Source: Podospora pseudocomata
Lineage: Eukaryota > Ascomycota > Sordariomycetes > Sordariales > Podosporaceae
Assembly (NCBI RefSeq): GCF_035222375.1
Contig: NC_085889.1
Location: forward strand, 1,674,001 to 1,738,000
Direction: 5' to 3'
DNA length: 64,000 bases
Below are positions 45,457 through 56,950 of this stretch, piece after piece. Position 1 is the first letter of the stretch. Every line of letters begins with the position of its first letter. The notes below the pieces were generated by a model. That model saw only the letters and a list, made by a program, of their open reading frames with translations, was not told the DNA's origin and ran no database searches. The position numbers were made by a program, and so were the translations under genes.

Positions 45457-46857
45457 ATGGACCAACGAGAGAAAGCTCTCTTCTTGGCCAGCCCCAGGGA
45501 CATGGAGGAAGCAGCGCAACATGCTGACTCCACCCAGCCGCAACAACAACACCGCCGTGGCCTAAGGAGCACCGTTCGCATCCTAGGAGCAACAACCTGC
45601 CTCCTCGTCTTCCTCCTCCACATCCTCCTCCAAGTCCCGCTAACCACCACCAGTACCACCCTCCAGCCCCATCACCACCATGCCTCCAAACCCCCCCGAT
45701 CCATCACCCACCCCACCATCAAAAAGCGCATCCCGGGCGAACACGTCGTCCTAGCCGACTGCCGCGACCGCAAAAACGTCGTTTCTTCCCAGATGGCCTA
45801 CTACGTCGGCGACCCCGGCCCCATCCCCGGCGACGTCGCCATAGTAGAGACACCCCCAGGTCAAACCGCCCTCTGGATCAACACCGAGACCTCTGCCCTC
45901 TTCTACAACAGCAACGTCACCTTCACCGCCTGGCTCGGCCCCAAGGTAGGCGACGGGCAGTTTGCCGGGACGGGTGACAACGGCTACGGGAATTTTACTT
46001 GTTGGCAGAGGTTCAAGTTTGATCTGTATCGCTACAACAATGATACGATTTGCTCGGGGGTGTATGCTTGTAATCATGATGCTATGCCTGGTTGGTGTCC
46101 CCTCCCCCACCCCCCATCCCATCTTGATGATTTTCGGGAAGTGTACTGATGGGGTTGGGTTTCAGCGGTGTTGCCTACTCCCGGGGCGGGTTCGAGTCCG
46201 GGGGCGGGGGCCGGGGCGGCTCCGGAGGCGGCCCCAAGCGGCGGTCTCCCACAGGGAGCAATGATAGGGATCATTGTCGCCGTTGTCGGGTCAGTGCTTT
46301 TTGGGATTGCGATGGGGGTTTTCTGGTGGTACTGGCGGCGGACAAGACAGCGGCAGCAACAACAACAACAACAACAAGGGGACGAGTCACCTGAGCCAAA
46401 GACGGAGAATAATGAAGCGTCACTTCCGCCGCCGACATATGCCTCGGCTGTTTTGCCTCAGTCGCCGGCTGCTGCGCCCAAGTTTGAGCTTGCGCCGGGG
46501 ACGCTGTATGAGATGGATGGGCAGTGGTACCGCGTGGAAATGGCAACTGATACTTCGAGGTATGAGATGGATGCGCAGAGTGTCAAGAAAGGGGATGGGG
46601 TTGCGAGTGGGGAGGTGGAAAATGAGGAGGGGGAGAGTCCGACTAGTTCTGCGGAGGGGAGTAATCTGTCAGCGATGACGAGGGGTGATACTGTGAGTTC
46701 TGTCAACTCGCCGGTTTTGACGCCGGTGAATGCCGAGGGGAGGGTTGTGTCGCCGCCTGTGGCCGGGATGCCGGTGCCGGTGTTGGTTCCTATTCCTGGG
46801 CCTGGGGCAGATGATAATGCTGAGAGTGAGGCTTATGTAAAGACCGGGTCTGGTTGA
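45457..46857 (+). CDS. Membrane protein with wall-facing domain, hypothetical
   Basis: Two exons, 45457-46090 and 46166-46857, giving 441 residues. The start is the ATG at 45457 (the frame opens earlier only with TTG). The first hydrophobic segment (about 40-57, ATTCLLVFLLHILLQVPL) acts as signal anchor. A small ectodomain with four Cys follows (DCRDRKN, NFTCWQRF, DTICSGVYACN), then a Pro/Gly/Ala linker, and a second membrane helix (MIGIIVAVVGSVLFGIAMGVFWWYW) with RRTRQR stop-transfer and a poly-Gln run. The long cytoplasmic tail is Pro/Ser-rich and includes YEMDGQWYRVEM. The intron (GTTGGT...TTTCAG, 75 nt) keeps the frame. The layout resembles fungal plasma-membrane sensors. Family not recognised. 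It is the only intact-looking gene between the two HET genes. Confidence 0.65.
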
Positions 46858-46985
46858 TAATGGAAGGCTTGTGTCATTGGGATGGGGAGTACCTCAGGTA
46901 GCTAAAAATGAAAATAGGGATCTTGACACCTGCAGAGCACTAACGACATGGACCGTTTCCGGGACAGACGAGATTACCTTGTCTT

Positions 46986-48827
46986 TCAGTCCACCTGCTC
47001 GAAATTGTTTACTTCGATTCCTTTCAATTGTTCAACTACAGCATTCTGCCTCTTTTTGACGGCCTTCTCTAGAGGAGTTTGGCTGTCTTTGCCACCACGG
47101 AGCGATTTATCTGCGCCGCGAGCCAGCAAGAGGCGAACAACGTCAGCATAACCTCCTCCCGCGGCTCCAAAGAGGGCTGTTCTGTGCGACTTGTCCTGTG
47201 CGTTGACCTTGGCCCCCTTCAGTAGCAACTCCCTGGCTGTATCAAACCTCCCAGCCCAAGAAGGCCAGCGCAAAGGCGTGCTCCCACCCTGGTCCTTAGC
47301 ATCGACCTCGGCACCGCGTTGAAGGAGGAGCTTGATCATGGACACATCTCCTGCGTGTGCAAAGATACGCAACGCCGTCTCGTTGCGGCGAACCCTGATG
47401 GAAACAGGCACGCCAATCTCCAGCAGCTTGCGCACAGTGTTCCGATAGCCCAGCTGCGCCGTGTCGATCAACGCTGCCTGCATGTGTGTGAGGGGGATCA
47501 CGAGATGGTCAGAGTTCCCCAGGGTGAGCATCTTAAACATGAACTCAAACTCCTTGTGCGCCGAAGCCTCCAAGCGCTGCTCCGGAGCCTTCAGGGCAGC
47601 ATTCGACGCTCTCTTTGCCGTCTCTGCCCTGGATTCATCTCTGCCAACGTGCCGTAACAGGTTAGCTCAGCATGTTGCCCGTCTTAGACTGAGAACAAGT
47701 GTCACAAAAGACAAAGCCTCACTCGAGTTGTGTCACTTGCAGGCATAGATTCATATTTCCTTGTTGCGCGGCCACCCCGCTCGGCAAAAGTCCAAGGTTG
47801 TTCCTTTTGACCACCAGGTGCAGCATGTCCTTTGCCTGCGGCCACTCGGACTCCTGCCATGCAAGCTGGTGAATATCGAAACAGTCTAGAGATGTCCCCG
47901 CAAGCGCGTGGAAGACTGTATAGCCAGCCATGTTGCCGTCGAACCCCTGACACAGCTGCATGCGGCAGGCTGAGATCTCGGCAGGGCAGTGGATCCTGCA
48001 TAGGGACATGATCAAGACGACCTCCTTGGGCCCGAACGGGGTGTACATCGCGGCCAGCAGCGGAAGGTGCTTCGTGACGAAGTATGAGACGACTGATGAC
48101 ACGGTCTTTACGTCGGTGTGGTGTGCGAGGGATCTCCTTGGTGAGGATGCGGTGCAGAATGGCACCGACAACCCGTATATCGCCCTTGGAGGACCACTTG
48201 GTAATGCGGCCTTCGAAACGCTTCGACTGCTCGGCTATTTCCTCCGCTGAATGTCGGTCATCGCATTCTAGAGAGAAAGCTTTCGGAAGACTGGTATGAA
48301 TTCGGCCTTACCGGTGCCCAATAAACTCTTGTACTTGCATGGCTTGTTGGCAGCGCGCCGCCATCCTCCAGCTGAAAAGAAGTTCCAGAGTCCCCCAGCC
48401 TGGTGATCAGATCGACTTCCACCGAGTTTCGGAGTGCGATCAGAACTTTGAAGATGCATTTAGGCCGCGTTCGAGCTCTGATGGGAGCGAAAGAAGCCGG
48501 CCAAGGGAGCTCACCATTTCCTGGTTTTCATCCCGGTGCAGAATGGTGTGCCACCCTGACGGGAAGCTAATGTATCAATGGAGAGAGTCGTTGTTCCGAG
48601 TTGCCTCGAGTTCGTAATGGCAGCGTGACAAAGCTGATCCCAAGGCCTCGACAAAAGTCCAAGCCACATTGTCTGGAAACATCACACTGTCGAAAGCCGG
48701 CAAGGACCGGGGAGTTAGCCGCAGAAACCGGGCAGGGCGACAAGCTCCATGGCGGCATGACTCACGTGTTCTTTCCCAGAGTTGCCTCCAGTTCCTTGAA
48801 TTGACAGAACTCGGTGTATATCTCCAT
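46986..48827 (-). pseudogene. Ankyrin-repeat protein gene, apparently broken
   Basis: On the minus strand, the start is MEIYTEFCQFKELEATLGKN (ATG at 48827). An intron (GTGAGT...GACAG) leads to VMFPDNVAWTFVEALGSALS. An in-frame TGA then separates NNDSLH from YISFPSGWHTILHRDEN, best explained as TGG-to-TGA. Further coding pieces (FKVLIALRNSVEVD, EEIAEQSKRFEGRITKW) lead, after a frame change near 48115, into VSSVVSYFVTKHLPLLAAM. An intron (GTGAGG...GGCAG, about 47725-47645) leads to the last exon with at least three ankyrin repeats (ETALRIFAHAGDVSMIKLLL, TALFGAAGGGYADVVRLLL) ending at 46986. Ankyrin repeats bind proteins; the role is unknown. Missed introns could remove one defect, but not easily the in-frame stop. 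Confidence 0.55.
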
Positions 48828-49740
48828 TTTGGTGTCGCTGAGTTCGTGATGAACATATTGGATAATGCGGGGATGGTCCAACGTCATGTAGCATCAAAGC
48901 TCCATATCTGTGTCCCGTATATGCTTCTCGCGTGCCCTCTGCTGTATCCATGGGGGAAACCGAATGACCTTTTTGGCAAAGTTTTAGAGCTCATCTCCGT
49001 CAGCGACCATCGTCACGCAGCCACACCAGGCGACACGAACGTTATGGCACAGCGTGCATTCTACCCAAAATACATCCCCATAGGCGGCCCTCCCCATCAT
49101 ATCCCCGGTCTTGGTGCTGCTGAACCCGTGGGGATAGCAACGCCCGTCGGTCCGAGGGTAGTATCTGATCATGGCTTTGCTTCCATCGTCGGTCAGTTTC
49201 GCGTCAGAGCGCGAGGATCCATCCTCTGTTGTCTCAGTTGTCTCTTGCGAAGCGTCGAAAGGGTAGCTCGCTATCAATACCATTGACCGTTGATAGCGGC
49301 CCCTTTTCATTCATGGTTAGAGTCGATTGGATTGTCTCCACGTAGTGAAACGGGCGCCTACCTACCTACCCACCTGGAAAGGTACGTGACCTGTGTGATC
49401 GTCGAGATGAGACCCTTTTCTGGAGCTGCTGAACTTGTGTGCTCCAATGTTCGGTTCCTTTTTTTTTTTTTTTTATAGGTCTATTTTGCCTCTCAGGTAG
49501 GCGGTGTTGGTTTCTTCCTCGCCTGGCTCTTCCATGGGCTTTTCTTCTCCTTCATCGGTAAGATGAGTTAGTACGCTCCAAGCAATGGCCGAGAGAACTT
49601 TCGCTGCTGTCTCCTTGAGCTTCCAGCTCTTTGCTGGCTGTATACAAGGCAAGTACTAGCCCTAATTCTCATCTCGGGACTCCCAGATTAGTGGACGGCT
49701 GACGGTGGCAGACCGGAAGGCTCAATGCGTTGGTGGCGTT
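48828..49740. other. Intergenic region
   Basis: About 900 nt. A 108-codon minus-strand frame (48984-49310) has no recognisable domain. A T-run of about 16 lies near 49459-49474. No gene called. Confidence 0.4.
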
Positions 49741-50574
49741 GCTGAAGCATAGCAAAAACACACGGCTTTTCAATGCGGCGCAGAGCCTCGGCTATCTTCG
49801 AGAGGACATCTCCTCTGAGACGACCAGAAAGGGGACCCGCGACTACCGCTATGGCTTCGTCTTTTCCAAGCCCAGGAGGCTTTGATTCGGGAGCCTAGCC
49901 GACGTGTCTGCGGGGGTTTCTCTTGATGGACACCCAGGCGCCTCTGAGCGTGTCCAGTCTGACAGACAGGGCGGCCCTGGCCCTCGCACTGGCCGAAAGC
50001 TTGAGTCGGCTACACGCTGTGAATTGTCTGCACAAGGGGTTGTGAAGCCACAATGTTCTGTTCCTTCCCCGACGCTCACAGTGGCACACCGGGGGCCGTA
50101 TTTCGACAGCTAGTCATCTCTGGGTTTGAGCTCGCCCAGCCCCGGTTTGAGCCAAGCTGGACATCGCCCAGCTGGCCGAATCCTGCTCACGACCTCTACA
50201 AGCATCCGCGCGCGCAAGCGGACTCTGACCGGAGAGCCGAAGACAGCGAGCAAGGCTCCGAGTCGTATAGGAAGGAGCACGACATTTACGCCCTCGGTGT
50301 AATTCGGGTTGAGATTGCGTGCTGGCAGCCCGTCCATGCCATTCTGCGGGTTGACCTAGAGCAGGCAAGTCTTAGGGACACAATGCCTGTGAAGAGATGT
50401 CTGTTGGAGTCTCATGTCCTGCAAAAGGTTCGATTTAACATGGGGGACACTGTGTGCGATGTGATTAAGGCCTGCCTTAGTGGTTTGGATCTCCCAGAGC
50501 CGGGACTCGGCGAAACCTTGAGAGAGACATGTCCGTTCAAGAGCGTTTCTATTCGGAAGTTCTCCAAGAGTTGA
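49740..50574 (+). pseudogene. Remnant of a fungal kinase-like gene (HeLo/prion-inhibition-associated type)
   Basis: Pieces of a protein-kinase fold are readable in several frames. YRYGFVFSKP comes first, resembling the end of the N-lobe. SLTDRAALALALAESLSRLH then precedes the catalytic-loop region NCLHKGL/SHNVLF, which has a TGA at 50043-50045 where CGA (Arg) is expected. Next comes GFELAQPRFEPS, and then the C-lobe helix YRKEHDIYALGVIRVEIACW. Many fungal genes of this type carry HeLo-like N-terminal domains and a degenerate kinase domain and belong to the cell-death/prion-inhibition repertoire; no HeLo domain is visible here. The fragment lacks a start and is broken at least twice. Family placement is from memory of motif order. 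Confidence 0.55.
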
Positions 50575-51027
50575 AGTTACTCCATGTGTAGGGGGGACAT
50601 TATTAGCTAAGCTACCCACCTACCTAGACAGAATATCACTGTCCAGGTACTTGTGTGGATGTTCTTGCATGTACTAAAGCCTACCTGTACCCGAATCTCG
50701 TTCATCCTCATAATGGGCTCGAATCCTTGGTCAATGGCCACATTGCCCTCTACGCCTCTTTGGCTCATTTGCTATCCATTGGCCCTCGAGTTGCAGAACC
50801 CCTTACTCATGTGCCAACGACGTCTGGGCGTTTGGTACACACCTAGCCACGTTTGTGACACTTGCTGGACCTCAAGAGGGGGTACCATCAGCTGATTGTG
50901 GCTGGAACCAATCCTCACCAATGCAGGCTGTTGCGACTGCCAAGTCTGGCTCGTGGATGAAAATTTCGGACGTCCAGAAATACACAAGACTGTTCCCGCC
51001 GCTTGATCATACCTAACTGATAGAACA
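50575..51027. other. Intergenic region
   Basis: About 450 nt. Short frames at 50653-50895 look coding-like in composition but match nothing I know; they may be more gene debris. Confidence 0.35.
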
Positions 51028-52174
51028 ATGGGGACCTCTTCCGCTGGCAACGCACCGAGACGGTCTCGATATGCAGGGCTTATGCCCTTCTTAGAAAGCC
51101 TGCTCGAGTCAGAAAAACGGAGCTCCTCAGCCCGAAGGGTAGGCCACGCAGCTAGCTATGGCATCTTTCGTAAAGGACATGCTCGGATTTGCCGCTATGT
51201 GCTCCAGAACGGGGCCGATCCCAACGTCCGTGAGAAAATGGACGTAACGCCATTGCTTGATAGCCCACATGAGAGGTCACCGTGACACTGCTGAGGTCCT
51301 TTTGTCCTACGGCGCGGATCCGGAATCTCGCAGTTTATTATACTCCACGCCTCTTACCCTGCTGATCTGGCAAAGATGAAAGAAAGAGCCGGACGAGTCG
51401 ATGGGCATCGTCCAGCTTCTGCTCGAAAAAGGGGCCGACCCGAATGGTGCTGATGACGATGGTGATACCTCACTGATTTCATGTTCTGTGTTCCAGCAGG
51501 TCGAGGTCACGCAGTTGCTCCTCAAATACGGTGCCCAGGTTGACGTAGCAAACAACGACGGAAAGAAGGCTATCCATGCGGCTGCCACGGAGTGCGATCC
51601 GAGAATGATACGACTCCTCCTGGCTCATGGTGCGAACCCGGCTCAAAAGGAAATCGATGGGTGGAAAGCCCTACACATGGCTGCACAGATGGACAAAAAG
51701 GGGACGCTGGAGGTCGTAAAGGTGCTTGTGGACACACGAAGAATAGAAATAATTGACCAAGAGGAGAAAGGGACAACGGCACTATACCTAGCTGTCCAAG
51801 CGGGACGTCCTGATGTGGCCCAAGTTCTCCTGGAAGCCGGGGCGGACCCCAATATTACAACCAAACCCGATTTTTGGCCCCTACGGAGAGCCGTCCTAAC
51901 TTCCAACATGGAACTTGTGAATCTTCTCCTCAGTCATGGCGCAGACGTCAATTTGTCGGATAGCAAGGGCAGAAACATCGTTCACTTCGCTTGCGCACAA
52001 TCTGATGCCAACATCCTCAAGAGGGTCGTGGAGGCCAGTCCCGATGCTCTTCCGCAGCAGCGTGATGACAATGGAGGAACGCCCCTGCACGTCGCCGTGC
52101 AGAACGACAATGAAAAGATTGCCCTAGCTCTGATGGAACTTGGTGATGCTAGTAAAATGCAGCGGGCGGAGTAA
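51028..52174 (+). pseudogene. Ankyrin-repeat protein gene with frame break and internal stop
   Basis: The N-terminal part (51028 to about 51265) has one ankyrin repeat ending NGADPNVREKMDVTPLL. The frame then shifts, and IAHMRGHRDTAEVLLSYGADP continues the repeat array. TGA at 51377-51379 follows LLIWQR where CGA would be normal. From 51401 a clean frame carries about six more repeats (GIVQLLLEKGADPN, VTQLLLKYGAQVDVANNDGK, MIRLLLAHGANP, VAQVLLEAGADPN, ELVNLLLSHGADVNLSD) to the stop at 52174. The repeats would form a solenoid for protein binding. The 3' part, 257 codons from ATG 51401, could still be expressed alone. The gene follows a kinase remnant on the same strand; both may derive from one fast-evolving locus (inference). 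Confidence 0.6.
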
Positions 52175-53013
52175 GGTCATTACCTAGGAATCGAAGTCCC
52201 CGTGAAGGATAAGTTGTCAACTCAGGTAACTTGGGGATATCGAAGAAACGGCTTGTTCGAAGCCAGTCAACTTATTCGTGTCTTTTCATAGTATCTGCGC
52301 GTTCATTAGTTTATGTAGGTACCGGTATTGGTCTATTCCTAATCGTAAAATAACAATGAGCGGGATAGTAAGGGGAAGACTGGATCTGGGTGAATGGCGG
52401 CAGGCCGGTTTCTTTTGATGATGAGTAGGTACGGGGTAGTAGGAGTAAAATCTGTATGCAAGTTCTGACCAAATAACTTTTCCTAATCGTACTTTAGTCA
52501 ATGTTAACGGCCTATTACTAGGTACAGGCGTAGGTCACAGGTGAAAGATTGAATTGCCGGATCAAGAAGAAAAAGAAAAGAAAGAGAAAATAGGTATACT
52601 CCCCACAGCGTCCTCTTATACCTCTTACATCCTCCGGGCTTCCCCCTCAAAGCATACAAAATATCCACCAGAATTATCCGAACTTCCTCGTATCTCTTCC
52701 TCGTATCTCCTTTCACCTCCTGGATCCCACATCAATTGCAAGCCTCCCACATCAATCGCAAGCCTCCTACATCAATCGTTAAATAACCCTAACCCGGACA
52801 TCATCCCATAAAAGTCAAGACAGTCAACCGGTCTTCGCTCCAGTAGCCAGACCGCACCTCTCTTCTAATTTACCTTACCCCGCACTGAAACGAATTTCTC
52901 CTGTGCTCTTCCCCTGAGCCTTTCACCATCTCCCTCGACTCCCACAAACATCTCACAGAAGAAAGACTCACCATTTGCTTGCTTCTGAATTGCTCCCCAT
53001 CAGTGACTTAATC
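52175..53013. other. Intergenic region upstream of the HET gene
   Basis: About 840 nt. It contains three close copies of a short unit (CCTCCCACATCAAT / CCTCCTACATCAAT) at about 52742-52779. No gene seen. Confidence 0.45.
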
Positions 53014-55184
53014 ATGTCACACCCCCACAGCCGGCAGATATGCACCGACTGCACCGTAATCTTCCAAAAGGCAGGTTCTGTCTTGACATCGGGAATCATC
53101 GAAACAGTCTCGTCCCTGCCATTGGATCAGTCATACCGAGACCGAATAATCCGACACATTCATCAAAACCAATGTGACATGTGCTCTCTCATCAGCAACA
53201 CCATCCCGGCAATCAATGACCCCCTAGACTCCAAAAGAACAGCAGAGCTCAGGTTTACTCTGCTGCAGAACAACTCGACGAGTGTGAATCTCAGGCTTTG
53301 GGAGTTTTGTGCCGAGGACCAAAAGGCTAGATCTCATGTAGGGGGTTTGAGCATCCAAGATGGTGAGGAACGTGACATCTGTGTGGGTGGAGCTGTGGAG
53401 GCTGATACTTGTATGTGTTAGTTCGGAATGGAAGAAGTACCCGCATACTCAGTGCCCCTACTACATGGTCAGCTGAAACGCTGGGCCAGATCAAGCACTG
53501 GTTGGAAACATGCCTTTCATCGCATGCCCAGTGTGCAAACCGGTCTTCAGGCCGTCTCCCACGGCGTCTGATAGACGTTTGGTCTACCACCGAGCCGCTG
53601 CCGAAACATTTTGATCAACTGAGTCTTGAAAACTCTCAGAACATCCGCGCAGTAGTGTCCGAATCTCTGCCCCCAGACACAAAGTACCTCACCCTCAGCC
53701 ACAGATGGGGCAATCCACCCAAGCTGCTCCTCACCACCCAGACTCAGTTCCTGCTAAAAGAAGACATAGTCCCCCATCTTCTAGCGTGCGACGAAGCAGC
53801 GGTATTCCGCCATGCCATCCAAGTCACGCGTGGGCTTGGATTCCGATACATATGGATTGACGCCCTCTGCATCGAGCAAGACAACGGACCAGAGAAAGCA
53901 GTTGATATCATGCACATGGACGAGGTCTACACCAATTCATCTTTGAATCTCTCGGCTTCCGTTGCCAGTGTGCCTGACGGGCTAGTCTTTGATCGAGACT
54001 TGTCGTCGATCAATCCTTGTCGGGCGACGGTCGTCGTCGAAGCTGGTCAAGAAAGCGTTACCCTGCAGGCAACTCCCGAAGGGTTTCATTCCTTGCGGGC
54101 TGTTGGACCCCTTTACGAACGAGGCTGGGTGTATCAAGAGAGGTTGCTCGCACCGCGCATTGTACATTTCTTGTCGGACCAAGTGTACTGGGAGTGTCAT
54201 GCTTTGGACGCATCTGAGGTTCTCCCCGAGGGATATCAAGATGGATTGGAGCGCCAGACACGGGGTATGGCGGCGATTACGAAGGGGCTATCTGCTGACG
54301 AACTGGAACTGCGATGGTTCCGTCTTGTGGAAGACTACACTGCCACGGCTCTGACATATCCGAATGATCGCCTGCTAGCTGTGTCAGCTTTGGCTAAGCA
54401 GTTTTCTTCTGTTGCGAAACGGAACCCGAATGACTATCTGGCTGGGATGTGGAAGGACAGCCTACTGCCTTCGCTGGTGTGGTTGTTAGCTGAATACGAA
54501 GAAGGAAGCGAGCCACAACGGCTAAGTGATGCTCCGAGGGAAACAGAAGTGGCACCGTCCTGGTCCTGGGCGTCCATCATGGATACAGTATCATGGCCTC
54601 AGAGCTCTGAATACACCCGGATAGTGCCTAGTGTCGAGTTGGTGGACGTCGAGGTTGACCGAACATCTCAAAATTTGTTTGACGGCACTAATCTATGTCG
54701 ACTTCGTCTTCGCGGCCATATGCGCAAGATATGCCGATACATCGAGAACGGACAGCCTTGGATTAGCATTTCAGGAACAGTCCGGTTCCCGGAAGTATTG
54801 GAGATTAATGAGGAATTCTTTGACCACCCGTTGGCCTTGAGCTGGGACACGTGTCGAAAGTCGGTTGCGCTTGCACTGAAAGACGACAGTGACTGGCTGC
54901 CTGGTCGGACATATTTTCTGCTTCACATAGGCGCGGAGCAGGCGGCGTACTGCGGGGATTGGGAGCCCGCGGCAGAGGAGGGCATAATTCTTGAAAGGAC
55001 TTCAGAGCATGGAACATATAGGCGGGTAGGGCATTTTCTTGTGCCCTATCTGTCGATCCAGGATTATGAGAGCTTCGAGCTGGCGGGCGCGTTTCATCGA
55101 GGCTTTGAAGGACTGCTGGATGAGAATTCGGGTGATTATCACGAGCTGGATCCTGATGGGAGGTGTGTGATCGACATTATCTAA
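53014..55184 (+). CDS. HET-domain (heterokaryon incompatibility) protein
   Basis: Two exons, 53014-53362 and 53422-55184, giving 703 residues. The 59-nt intron (GTGAGG...GTTAG) joins LSIQD to VRNGRSTRIL and fits the only frame that continues to the HET domain. The N-terminus (HSRQICTDCTVIFQ ... NQCDMCSLI) has a CxxC pair and a further CxxC, typical of the lead-in to many HET proteins. HET motifs are YLTLSHRWG near 205, RYIWIDALCIEQDN near 265, and YERGWVYQERLLAPRIVHF. The C-terminal half (about 300 residues) has no known domain and no NACHT or WD part. HET domains drive cell death on non-self contact when part of an incompatibility pair; most members are untested. Intact as modelled. Confidence 0.88.
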
Positions 55185-55250
55185 AGCTCTCATGGAGTAG
55201 GTGGTGTGTGTTACAAGAATCGAGGTTGCTTTCAAGTCTCCTTAAGAGGA

Positions 55251-55323
55251 CCCCCATGTTGCGGGGGCGGAGCTCTCAACGGGCGCGAAGTGGGGCACCC
55301 TCCCTAGCGCCCGGTGAAGCTCC
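55251..55323. repeat. Two adjacent GC-rich inverted repeats
   Basis: Hairpin 1: CCCCC/ATGTTGC/GGGGG (55251-55267). Hairpin 2: GGAGCT (55269-55274) with AGCTCC (55318-55323), enclosing GGGCGC (55281-55286) with GCGCCC (55307-55312). Both lie in the 215-bp gap between the HET gene and the MFS gene. They could be a folded RNA leader, a bidirectional terminator or a worn MITE. Confidence 0.5.
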
Positions 55324-55398
55324 AGAAGCCTGAATCCACCACCTACAGCACCTTCACATCATACATCTCAACGGGTATTCCACCCCTCACCATATGAG

Positions 55399-56950
55399 AT
55401 GGCACGCCCTTCATCAGACCGGCCTCCGTCTCGCTCAAGAAGCCGCTCGCCTTCCCTCGTCAAATCCTCTTCTCACCCCACTCCCCGCCGCGCAATCCGC
55501 CCGCTGCTTCTTCTGGTAGCCCTCATCAACCTCTCATGGTCGCTATACCAACTCCCCACCACCCGCGTGATCGAATCCCGGCTCTGTTTTGACCACTACT
55601 CCCTCAGTGATCCCTCAGCCGTTTCCCCGGACGGCACCATCCCAGAAGAGCTGTGCAAGCTCGATACCATCCAGCAGCGCTTGGGGAAGTTGCAAGGGGT
55701 GATGGAGACCATCTGGGTGGGGGGTGACTTTCTCATGACGATTCCTTTGGTGACGCTGGCGGATCGATATGGGTACGGATTCGTTTTGAGGCTGAACCTG
55801 GTCCCCCGCGCTTTTTTGCTGGGGTGGATGCTGTTTGTTGGGTGCTTTAGGTGGCTGCCGGTGGAATGGGTTGTGCTTGCGCCAGCGGGGAGTTGGTTGG
55901 GAGGTGATTGCGTGTTGAACTCGGTGGTGTATTTTCTGGTGTCGGAGTTGACGGGGGATGTGGTTCTGCGGTGAGTTTTGAGTCGGAATAGTTATGAGAA
56001 TGGTGACTGACAGAAGTGATAGGGCGACCTTCTTCGCCTACCTCAACGCTACGACTTCCATTTTCTCGAGTCAGCTTGGGCCTGCTCTGGCATCAATGAC
56101 CATGTCATTCAGGCTGTGGCTACCCCTCGTACTAGGACTTGGTCTATTGTTGGTATCGGCACCCCTGATATCTTTGCTTCCCATAGCGCCTCCCCCGCAC
56201 CCAGTTGAACCCCGAGAGACGCATGATGAAGAAAGGTCTTCTCTGCCGTCTCCTCAAGCACCACCCAAATCTCTGCTCTCCCTCTTCAGCACACGCCTGT
56301 CCTCCATCCTCTCCCTTCTCACAGCCCCCACGCCCAACTTCGTCTTGCTTCTCGTCGTTTTCTTCCTCGCCTCCCTCGCCTCCTCCGACACGAAGCTCCT
56401 CCCCCTCTACATCACCAACCGTTACCACCTCCTTCTCTCTTCCATCGGCTACCTCCTCTCCGTCAAAGCCGTCTTTAATTTTTTTCTGTTAACCTACATC
56501 ATCCCCGCCCTCCTTCGAAAACAGGCCGGGTTCATGTCTGCTCATGAGTCCGAAGCCGGTCCCACGAGGACAACGATTCACAACGCCAAGATCTGTTTAC
56601 TTTTGTCAGGGTTCGGCGCATTGTGCGTCGCCCTCGCTCCTAGTATTGGCTGGCTCGTTTGTGCGTTGGGGGTGTATGCACTGGGAATAGCTCTGCCAAT
56701 GTTCACTTTTGGGCTGTTAAAGAGTGAGCATGTGGTCAAGCAGGTGGACTCTGAGACAGGGGTGGTGTTTTCAGTCGTGATGCTCGTTCGGACGGTGGGA
56801 ACGCTGATGGGGGCGATGGTGATGCCCCTGCTGTGGGTGGAAGCGTTGAAGACGGGAGATCCAGAGGATTTGGGGCTGCCTTGGGGGGTTAGTGGGATTA
56901 TTTATGCGGTTGCGAGTGTGGTATTACTGGGTATGAAGGTGGCAGGGTAG
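55399..56950 (+). CDS. MFS transporter, unknown substrate
   Basis: Two exons, 55399-55970 and 56023-56950, giving 499 residues. The 52-nt intron (GTGAGT...GACTGAC...GATAG) joins DVVLR to ATFFAYLNATTS. A Ser/Arg-rich N-terminal tail (RSRSRSPS) precedes the first helix (AIRPLLLLVALINLSWSLYQ). The loop 2-3 motif appears as LADRYGYGFVLR, a form of the MFS GxxxDRxGRR motif. About twelve membrane helices can be counted, with a long hydrophilic loop in the middle (about 255-290). The layout fits fungal proton-coupled transporters; the substrate is not predictable. It starts only 215 nt after the HET gene, with palindromic DNA between. Confidence 0.82.

Noticed and set aside
48984-49310. A 108-codon minus-strand frame
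   Set aside because: Starts with ATG but has no family resemblance; the composition looks random. Left as intergenic.
53411-53452. An alternative 42-nt intron (GTATGT...CTCAG) in the HET gene
   Set aside because: It leaves the downstream sequence out of frame with the HET domain; the 53363-53421 intron restores the frame.
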